Of a stretch of DNA of 6,034 bases, positions 1 through 4,808 are shown piece after piece. The stretch comes from Firmicutes bacterium UBA2598 (GTDB lineage Bacteria; Bacillota; PH28-bin88). The notes under the pieces were generated by a model. That model saw nothing but the letters and a program-made list of their open reading frames with translations, was not told the DNA's origin and searched no databases. Each line of letters opens with the position of its first letter. Positions within the stretch are counted from its first letter, which is position 1. The position numbers and the translations under genes are program-made. The stretch lies in contig DDKM01000095.1 in assembly GCA_002339345.1 (NCBI GenBank), positions 1-6,034 of the forward strand, written 5' to 3'.

Positions 1-194
1 GCCGGGGCGGATTTTGGTGCAGGAGCCGGGGCAGGCGTGCTACCGGGCAGCGGTTTGGCCGGTCCCCCTGGCTTATGGCAACTAGCACAGTCATTCCCCA
101 GCGTGGGGAATGCCATGGCAGCGGCAGCAAACATCAGCACGGTCAATAATAACACCGTTGTAAAGAAAAACCCCTTGAGGAATCTCTTCCGCAA
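1..194 (-). CDS. Exported c-type cytochrome, N-terminal part (runs off left edge)
   Basis: Reading leftward from a TTG at 194, the frame stays open to the window edge (64 complete codons). The protein opens with MRKRFLKGFF, then a hydrophobic stretch (about residues 8-28) ending near AAAAMAFP, which looks like a Sec signal peptide or signal anchor. A CASCH motif follows at residues 36-40, the covalent attachment site for one heme c, and then a Pro/Ala linker (PAPAPAP, about 55-60). The start is set by an AGGAGG 8 nt upstream. The gene begins 18 nt after the chaperone stop, so it is almost certainly in the same operon. Placed outside the cell membrane beside an exported molybdenum reductase, it could pass electrons to the ferredoxin-like subunit; that is inference. 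The rest is missing, so more hemes, a C-terminal membrane anchor or another domain are all possible. I do not recognise a specific family. Confidence 0.8.
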   Translation of the reverse strand, partial: MRKRFLKGFFFTTVLLLTVLMFAAAAMAFPTLGNDCASCHKPGGPAKPLPGSTPAPAPAPKSAP

Positions 195-202
195 CTTGCT
201 TC

Positions 203-208
203 CCTCCT
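203..208 (-). promoter_or_regulatory. Ribosome binding site of the cytochrome gene
   Basis: On the minus strand AGGAGG (within AAGGAGGG) lies 8 nt before TTG 194. It is the only strong site near the beginning of this frame, and it decides the TTG start and thus the full signal peptide. Confidence 0.8.
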
Positions 209-212
209 TAAT

Positions 213-860
213 TCAGTTTCCTTTATCCACCGAGAGGCGGGCGGCTTCCTGGTTTATATACTCAACCAGCAGTCCGGCCACCGCCAGGTAAAAATCATTG
301 GCCCTAGCTCCGATGATCGCCCGGCGGAAATTCGGGATCCACCGGTAAAGATGACTTCCCAGAAAGGCACGCTGTTTTGCCTGATAGGTTTGGGCGGAGG
401 AACGGTCCTCCTGTTTCCAGGCCTTCGCCTCCTTGTCACACAAGTGGGCCATAAAATCCAGTTCGGCTGCAACATGGTCCGGCATGTCCTTGAACTCATC
501 GGCCAGTTCCACCCCTTCTGCCTGGTAGGTGTGAATAACGTCCATGGTGGAATCCCCCATCAACCGGCGGCCGTCCCGGTAAACGGATTCATAGGGGGGG
601 GCCTCCAGGGGCCGGGGTCCGTAAAACAGCCGGCTGAACTCCCGGGTCAATTCCGGCAGCTGGATACCCCTTTGCACATAGCCCATTAGCTTTGACCAGT
701 GGTCATGGGGAAAGGGATTTCCCGTCCCTCGCCAGGCCTCCTCCATCACCCCATAGAAAGCTGGTTCCAGCATATCCTCTTCAGGCTTATAGAGACTGGC
801 CGCCAGCCACCGGTAGACCTCTGCCCTGGCTTCGGCAATTGCTTCGGGATATTGCTGCAC
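213..860 (-). CDS. TorD/DmsD-family molybdoenzyme assembly chaperone (ArrD-like)
   Basis: The product is 215 aa, cytoplasmic and all-helical in appearance, which is normal for the TorD family. Members bind the Tat signal peptide and apo-form of a molybdopterin reductase, holding it back from export until the cofactor is inserted. Visible family hallmarks are the block EFSRLFYGP followed by PPYESVYRD (residues 74-96), PDHVAAELDFMAHL (127-140) and HLYRWIPNF (170-178). There is no signal peptide. The GTG start at 860 is chosen because AAGGAGG lies 10 nt upstream. The gene sits 65 nt after arrB and 18 nt before the cytochrome gene, so the reductase encoded just upstream is the obvious client. In known arr clusters the equivalent gene is called arrD; I leave the symbol empty because TorD-family members are told apart mainly by context. 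The family call is firm; the client is inferred from position. Confidence 0.9.
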   Translation of the reverse strand: MQQYPEAIAEARAEVYRWLAASLYKPEEDMLEPAFYGVMEEAWRGTGNPFPHDHWSKLMGYVQRGIQLPELTREFSRLFYGPRPLEAPPYESVYRDGRRLMGDSTMDVIHTYQAEGVELADEFKDMPDHVAAELDFMAHLCDKEAKAWKQEDRSSAQTYQAKQRAFLGSHLYRWIPNFRRAIIGARANDFYLAVAGLLVEYINQEAARLSVDKGN

Positions 861-870
861 CGGATGACAC

Positions 871-876
871 CCTCCT
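871..876 (-). promoter_or_regulatory. Ribosome binding site of the chaperone gene
   Basis: AGGAGG on the minus strand, 10 nt before GTG 860. It supports a GTG start. The site lies just downstream of the intercistronic hairpin at 889-912, leaving it outside that stem. Confidence 0.75.
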
Positions 877-888
877 TATTGCGGACAA

Positions 889-912
889 CCGGGAAGGCTG
901 ATGCCCTCCCGG
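889..912 (-). other. Intercistronic RNA hairpin between arrB and chaperone gene
   Basis: In the minus-strand transcript, CCGGGAGGGC and GCCUUCCCGG form a 10-bp stem with a 4-nt loop. One pair is a G-U wobble that would be a mismatch (A-C) in plus-strand RNA, so the pairing favours the transcribed strand. It fills most of the 65-nt gap after the arrB stop. No run of U follows (UUGUCC), so it is not a strong terminator. It may instead be a partial attenuator or a block to 3' exonucleases that lowers chaperone and cytochrome expression relative to arrAB. The structure is read directly; the function is a guess. Confidence 0.5.
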
Positions 913-925
913 GCCCTTAAAGTGT

Positions 926-1549
926 TTATCCTCTAGGAGCGTAAAATACCGTCGGGACTGTTCCCTTTTCGGGGTTCAACGGTTCCGCTTTGCGTCTTTT
1001 AATCTGTTTGGCAACATCACTGTTGGGGTCTTCCAGGTCCCCAAAAAAGCGTGCAACCGACGGGCAGGCACCGATACAGGCGGGCTGTTTGCCCTGGTCC
1101 ACCCGCTGGAAGCAGAAAGTACATTTTTCTACCTTGTTGGCCTGGCGGGGCGCTACCGCCGGATCGGGATTCAAGTAATTGGGCTTCCCCTCATAGCCTT
1201 TCCCCTTGAAGGGCTCCTCATAATTGAATCCCCTGGCACCGTAAGGACAAGCCGCCATGCACCTGCGGCAGCCGATACACTTGTCATAATCCTGCATCAC
1301 AATACCGTCCGCCCGCTTGTAAATGGCGCTGACAGGACAGACCGGCAAGCATGGAGGACGTTCACAGTGCATACAGGGCCGAGGATAGAGCTCCACCTTT
1401 ACGTTGGGATACTTGCTGGCGGGATCCATTACCGCCATCACCCGGTTCCACTGGATCCCTTCCGCCACGTTGTTTTCCGCCTTGCAGGCGATGGTGCAAG
1501 CCTGGCAAGCAATACACTTGTCCAGGTCAATCATCATTCCCAGCTTCAT
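926..1549 (-). CDS. arrB: Four [4Fe-4S] cluster electron-transfer subunit of molybdenum reductase (ArrB-type)
   Basis: The product is 207 aa and is the electron-transfer partner of the catalytic subunit encoded 15 nt upstream. All 16 cluster cysteines are present in four groups: C12/15/18/22, C59/62/67/71, C91/94/97/101 and C143/146/158/162, the DmsB/PsrB/TtrB/ArrB arrangement. There is no signal peptide, as expected for a subunit that is exported together with its Tat-signal partner. I chose ATG 1549 over the in-frame GTG at 1555 because the GGGGGTGA site ends next to that GTG (too close) but sits 9 nt from the ATG. The resulting N-terminus MKLGMMIDLDKC also resembles MRLGMVIDLQKC, as I remember it for Shewanella ArrB. 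The C-terminal LNPEKGTVPTVFY resembles the end of ArrB too. It is shorter than Shewanella ArrB (about 234 aa), with a smaller insert before the last cysteine group. The subunit type is certain; the name arrB depends on the arrA call. Confidence 0.85.
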   Translation of the reverse strand: MKLGMMIDLDKCIACQACTIACKAENNVAEGIQWNRVMAVMDPASKYPNVKVELYPRPCMHCERPPCLPVCPVSAIYKRADGIVMQDYDKCIGCRRCMAACPYGARGFNYEEPFKGKGYEGKPNYLNPDPAVAPRQANKVEKCTFCFQRVDQGKQPACIGACPSVARFFGDLEDPNSDVAKQIKRRKAEPLNPEKGTVPTVFYAPRG

Positions 1550-1555
1550 CTCCAC

Positions 1556-1563
1556 TCACCCCC
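1556..1563 (-). promoter_or_regulatory. Ribosome binding site of arrB
   Basis: Minus-strand GGGGGTGA matches the GGAGGTGA anti-anti-Shine-Dalgarno consensus at 7 of 8 positions and lies just after the arrA stop (1565-1567). Its position favours ATG 1549 over GTG 1555 as the start. Confidence 0.6.
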
Positions 1564-1564
1564 C

Positions 1565-3976
1565 CTAGGCTTTATAAACCCGGACCCGGGTATTGAAGTA
1601 GGCGGCCATCCCGCTTAGCGGTTCATAGTCCTCGCCGGTAATGTCATTGGGATTGGCCCCTTTGTTCTTGGCCCAGCGGCCGTACAACCGGTGACCCTGT
1701 CCGAAGGCCATGGCCACCACATCGGGATGAATTCCCTCAAAGACCTTGGCCTTGACCTGGATCTTGCCGTAATCGGATTCCACAATGACCATGTCCCCGT
1801 CCTTGATCCCATACTTGGCTGCAGTGGCCGGGTTAATTTCCGCAAAATTGGTGTAGCCCTCGTTGTACATCACCTGGGCCAGTTCCTGGTACCAGGGGGT
1901 GTTTTGGCTGCGGCCTTCCTTATTCAGGGCGAGTTTGTAGGAAATCAGCACCAAGGGGTACTTGCCGGATTCGCCCAGGAAACGGGGTCTTTCGTAATGG
2001 GGGAGGTACTTCAGTTCACCCAGACCGGCAAAGCCAAGGGCCTTGTGGTCTTCGTCGGTCATCTTTAGCTTGTCGTATTCCGCCTTTAGGTTGCCGGAGA
2101 AGAACTCGTACTTCTTACTGGGAGTGGCAAAACGGGTACCGGTGTTAAACTTGTAATCCGATCCCACAATGACACCCTTTTGCTTCAGTTCTTCCCAGGG
2201 CATCAAGCTGCCAAGCTTAAACTTGGTATATCCCTCGGCATTGTCACCCATGCCCTTAAAGGATTCGGCGATGGAGCCGCCCAACCGGCGGGCCAGTTCA
2301 AAGGTGATATCGGCGGTGGAGTAAGTATCGAACATCTTCTTAACCACCGGCTGCCTGAGCTGGATCTGGCCGAACCCCGCACCGGCGGTTGGTGCATCCC
2401 AGCCCCACTTTTCCAAATAGGTGGGCACCGGCATGATTATGTCCGCCATCTCCGTAAATTCACTGATGAAGTTGGTGATGTGGACGGTGAAGGGGATCTT
2501 GGCCATGGCCTTGTACCAGCGCTCAGTGTTGGGAGCGGAAAATACAAAGTTGTTGTGCCATCCGATACACACTTCAATGGGTGTGCCGGGGTCGTTGACG
2601 ATGGCGGTAGCTACATAGTTGGTGACCACACTGGCATAGGGGAACTTCTTGGTCTTGCGGGCATCTAGCCTGGGCTTGCTGGCACCGGCTTTGGCGATGT
2701 CATCCTGTACCAGGGGCACATCATCGGCAACTTTGATGCTACTGTCATACATCACGCCACCGGGTACATCCAGGCTACCCACCAGGGCATTCAGGGAGAA
2801 AATGGCGTAACCGGAGTAGGCTCCACCCGGCCAGGCAGTGGATCCCCTGGCCCGCCAGGCGATGGCCGGACCATTGGTGGCGAACTCTTTGGCAATGCGG
2901 ATAATTGTGTCAGCCGGGATGCCCGTTTCCTTTTCCGCCACGGCGGGGGTAAAATCCTTTAAGACCAGGTTCCACCACTTGACCAAACCGAGGGTATTCT
3001 TTTCCACGAAACTGGCTTCATCAACTGTGGCTCCGGCGATAAAACGGCCGCCGCTGGTAAAATCACCTACAAAATCCTTGTTCCAAAGGCCATTGACCAG
3101 GATGACGTGGGCCATGGCCAGGGCCAATGCGCCATCGGTACCGGGGTTGACCGGCAACCACTCGTCCGCCTTGGCGGCGGAAACAGACATGCGAGGGTCG
3201 ATTACCACAATTTTGGTGCGCTTATCCTTTTCCTGCCTCATCACACCCCAGAGCCGCTGTAAACGGGCTGTGGGACGGTTGGCTTCCGCCGGGCTGAGAC
3301 CGAAGCAGAGCAGGTAATTGGTCCGGGCCAGGTCGTAACCGCTGTAATTGAACCGGCCGTCCCCCATCCATTCAGCCACTTTGGTCCCCTCATCACACAG
3401 GGCGCTGTGGGTGTAAGTATGGGGAGTCCCGTAGGACTTGGGGAAGGTGCTGTAGGTCAGCAGTTCATCAGGCTTGGTATAGCGCCCCCGTAAAAGCATC
3501 AACTTGTGGGGTTCGCCCTTATCCCGTAGAGCCTTCAGCTTACCTACCACGGTGTTATAGGCCTCTTCCCAGGTAATGGGCACCCAGCCGGGATCCACGC
3601 CTTTACCCTTCACCGGGTTGGTCCGTTTCATGGGACCCTTGATCCGGTCGGGATCGTAGAGAATTTGCAGGCCAAGGTGGGCCCGTGGGCAAATGCTGCC
3701 ACCCGTCACCTTGGATTCCGGGTTGCCAGTGATTTCCACCGCCCGGCCATCAACCACCCGCACCTTCTTGGCACACCAGCCCACACAACCCAGACAGGCT
3801 GTGGCCACCCACTTCTCGTCCTTGGGCCGGTAACCGCCCCGGGCAGTGTTTTCACTGACCTCTACGGTGCATCCGGTAAGGGTGGAAGCAGCGGCCACGG
3901 TGACACCGGTAGCCCCTGCCACCTTTAGGAAAGTCCTTCTTTTCATCTTTTTGCCCACCAGTTCTTGTACACCCAC
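1565..3976 (-). CDS. arrA: Respiratory arsenate reductase catalytic subunit candidate (DMSO reductase family, Mo-bisMGD)
   Basis: The product is 803 aa. It is predicted to reduce arsenate to arsenite outside the membrane as a terminal respiratory step. A Tat signal (KRRTFLK, residues 12-18) leads into a hydrophobic stretch ending in LTGC (33-36), a possible lipobox. A [4Fe-4S] site follows (C61, C64, C68, C96, then PRA). RGRY is at 163-166, and C194 is the likely molybdenum ligand. H190, S191, K199 and Y211 are spaced around it as I recall for the arsenate pocket of Shewanella ANA-3 ArrA (R165, Y166, H189, S190, C193, K198, Y210). GLWNKDFVGDF (296-306) and WNLVLKDFTP (335-344) match arrA primer sites as I remember them. 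The related arsenite oxidase ArxA has GRGWG in place of RGRY. The C-terminal molybdopterin-dinucleotide domain covers about 675-800. The GTG start at 3976 has GGAGGTG 8 nt upstream. The length is slightly below the usual 820-860. Polysulfide, tetrathionate or selenate reductase are less likely alternatives. The family is certain; arsenate as substrate is well supported but unproven. Confidence 0.8.
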   Translation of the reverse strand: MGVQELVGKKMKRRTFLKVAGATGVTVAAASTLTGCTVEVSENTARGGYRPKDEKWVATACLGCVGWCAKKVRVVDGRAVEITGNPESKVTGGSICPRAHLGLQILYDPDRIKGPMKRTNPVKGKGVDPGWVPITWEEAYNTVVGKLKALRDKGEPHKLMLLRGRYTKPDELLTYSTFPKSYGTPHTYTHSALCDEGTKVAEWMGDGRFNYSGYDLARTNYLLCFGLSPAEANRPTARLQRLWGVMRQEKDKRTKIVVIDPRMSVSAAKADEWLPVNPGTDGALALAMAHVILVNGLWNKDFVGDFTSGGRFIAGATVDEASFVEKNTLGLVKWWNLVLKDFTPAVAEKETGIPADTIIRIAKEFATNGPAIAWRARGSTAWPGGAYSGYAIFSLNALVGSLDVPGGVMYDSSIKVADDVPLVQDDIAKAGASKPRLDARKTKKFPYASVVTNYVATAIVNDPGTPIEVCIGWHNNFVFSAPNTERWYKAMAKIPFTVHITNFISEFTEMADIIMPVPTYLEKWGWDAPTAGAGFGQIQLRQPVVKKMFDTYSTADITFELARRLGGSIAESFKGMGDNAEGYTKFKLGSLMPWEELKQKGVIVGSDYKFNTGTRFATPSKKYEFFSGNLKAEYDKLKMTDEDHKALGFAGLGELKYLPHYERPRFLGESGKYPLVLISYKLALNKEGRSQNTPWYQELAQVMYNEGYTNFAEINPATAAKYGIKDGDMVIVESDYGKIQVKAKVFEGIHPDVVAMAFGQGHRLYGRWAKNKGANPNDITGEDYEPLSGMAAYFNTRVRVYKA

Positions 3977-3984
3977 TAATTCTT

Positions 3985-3991
3985 CACCTCC
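3985..3991 (-). promoter_or_regulatory. Ribosome binding site of arrA
   Basis: Minus-strand GGAGGTG lies 8 nt before GTG 3976. The later in-frame ATG at 3946, which would start right at the twin-arginine motif, has no comparable site, so the GTG start and a 10-residue extension before MKRRTFLK are preferred. Confidence 0.8.
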
Positions 3992-4005
3992 ATGGTGGAA
4001 TTACT

Positions 4006-4025
4006 CATGTTCATTATGGCACATG
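4006..4025. repeat. Short inverted repeat over a possible -10 element
   Basis: CATGT (4006-4010) and ACATG (4021-4025) form a 5-bp inverted repeat with a 10-nt spacer. Inside it, the minus strand reads CATAAT (4018 to 4013), close to the TATAAT -10 consensus, about 37 nt before the arrA start. No convincing -35 lies 16-18 nt upstream (TACCGG at 17 nt), so a promoter here would need an activator or another sigma factor. The repeat is short enough to be chance. Confidence 0.25.
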
Positions 4026-4045
4026 CCCCAATTACCCGGTATCAG

Positions 4046-4070
4046 CAAAAACCCTGAACCGCATCAGGGT
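4046..4070 (-). terminator. Terminator-like or attenuator hairpin upstream of arrA
   Basis: In minus-strand RNA, ACCCUGA and UCAGGGU form a perfect 7-bp stem around a 6-nt loop (UGCGGU), followed at once by further U residues (GGGUUUUUG). This has the form of a modest intrinsic terminator. It lies about 90 nt downstream of the response regulator stop and about 70 nt upstream of arrA. It could therefore end regulator transcripts, or act in the arrA leader if transcription begins further upstream. The same palindrome could instead be a DNA operator. Confidence 0.45.
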
Positions 4071-4100
4071 AAAACCCTAAGAGGGATAGGGAAAAACCCC
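4047..4100. repeat. Three A-tract/CCC direct repeats spaced 22-23 bp
   Basis: On the plus strand AAAAACCC occurs at 4047-4054, AAAACCC at 4071-4077 and AAAAACCCC at 4092-4100. The CCC blocks begin at 4052, 4075 and 4097, so the spacing is 23 and 22 bp, close to two helical turns. Between them lie AGGGT (4066-4070) and two AGGGA blocks (4082-4086, 4088-4092), giving alternating inverted units. Such phased sites are typical of binding by dimeric or multimeric regulators, and the response regulator encoded next door is the natural candidate. The repeat is read directly; the role is inferred. Confidence 0.4.
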
Positions 4101-4119
4101 GACGTGTTAAGTAGCGAAT

Positions 4120-4140
4120 AACCGGGGTTCGCTCCCGGTT
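4120..4140 (-). terminator. Hairpin after the response regulator gene
   Basis: Minus-strand RNA can form AACCGGG/CCCGGUU, a 7-bp stem with a 7-nt loop, starting about 20 nt after the regulator stop. It is followed by only a weak U stretch (AUUCGC), so termination would be inefficient or factor-dependent. It may allow some read-through from the regulator genes into arrA. Confidence 0.4.
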
Positions 4141-4160
4141 TATTACTCCTCACCAACCGC

Positions 4161-4808
4161 TCAGTTATCCGGTAATAATCCTTGCTGCATGGCATACCGT
4201 ACCAGTTCAGAACGCCGCTGCAGCCCCAATTTGTCCTTGATCCTGGCTTTATGGCTCTCCACCGTTTTCACACTGACCACTAGGGCTTCCGCCACCTGCT
4301 GGTTGGTATAACCCAGGGCCACCAGGCGCAGCACCTCCCTTTCCCTTTCGCTTAAGGCCGCCTCCCCTTTTTCGCCCACGTTCCTGGCCATCACGTCCTT
4401 AACCAGGGCTTTGGCCAGGGAAGGGTCAATATAGACCTCCCCCCGGTGTACCGCCCTGATGGCTGACAACAGTTCCACATCGGCGGCCCGCTTCAGGATA
4501 TAACCACTCCCGCCGGCTTGCAGCACATGGCGCAGGTATTCTTCATCATCGTGCATGGTCAGCACTAAAATCCGCCCCCTGGGGTGGATTCTTTGGAAAT
4601 CCCCGATGGCCTCGAGCCCACTCTGCCCCGGCATGCTCAAATCCAGCACCACAATATCCGGTAAAAGGGTAGTCGCCTTGACCAGCGCTTCCCCCACGCT
4701 CCCCGCTTCCCCGACTACCTGCATATCAACCTGGCTGGCAATCAAAAGCTTGAGGCCGCTCCGCAAGACGGTATGGTCATCAACCAGTAGTAATGTGATT
4801 CGCTCCAA
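4161..4808 (-). CDS. NarL/FixJ-family response regulator (REC plus LuxR-type HTH)
   Basis: The product is a 215-aa cytoplasmic DNA-binding regulator. The receiver domain (about residues 3-120) has the acidic pair D10/D11, the phosphorylation site D56 (in VVLDLSMP), T84 and K106, all the standard catalytic positions. The C-terminal LuxR-type helix-turn-helix begins at LSEREREVL (152-160) and includes the recognition-helix region VSVKTVESHKARIKDKLG (178-195). The frame is open further upstream, but TTG 4808 is chosen because AGGAGG lies 8 nt before it and the receiver domain starts at once (MERITLLLVDDH). That start overlaps the end of the kinase gene by 29 nt, which suggests translational coupling and a cognate pair. 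As the next gene downstream is arrA, control of the arr genes is the likely job. Arr clusters of other Gram-positive bacteria also carry a two-component system, but I leave the symbol empty because target specificity cannot be read here. Confidence 0.92.
   Translation of the reverse strand: MERITLLLVDDHTVLRSGLKLLIASQVDMQVVGEAGSVGEALVKATTLLPDIVVLDLSMPGQSGLEAIGDFQRIHPRGRILVLTMHDDEEYLRHVLQAGGSGYILKRAADVELLSAIRAVHRGEVYIDPSLAKALVKDVMARNVGEKGEAALSEREREVLRLVALGYTNQQVAEALVVSVKTVESHKARIKDKLGLQRRSELVRYAMQQGLLPDN

Noticed and set aside
351..689. A plus-strand open frame opposite the chaperone gene
   Set aside because: The minus-strand frame carries clear TorD-family motifs; the plus-strand frame has none.
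2180..2668. A 162-codon plus-strand open frame inside arrA
   Set aside because: It lies fully opposite a clearly conserved coding region, has no recognisable domain, and is explained by the codon bias of the minus-strand gene.
2838..3317. A 159-codon plus-strand open frame inside arrA
   Set aside because: It is antisense to the conserved molybdopterin domain, with a composition typical of a shadow frame and no family resemblance.
1565..3976. Arsenite oxidase ArxA or a tetrathionate/polysulfide reductase identity
   Set aside because: RGRY is present instead of the ArxA-type GRGWG, and the residues around C194 follow the ArrA pattern; a tree would be needed to exclude the others fully.
4013..4041. 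A sigma-54 or classical sigma-70 promoter for arrA
   Set aside because: TGGCAC occurs only on the plus strand without the GC element at the right spacing, and CATAAT on the minus strand has no convincing -35 partner, so it is noted only as a weak -10 candidate.
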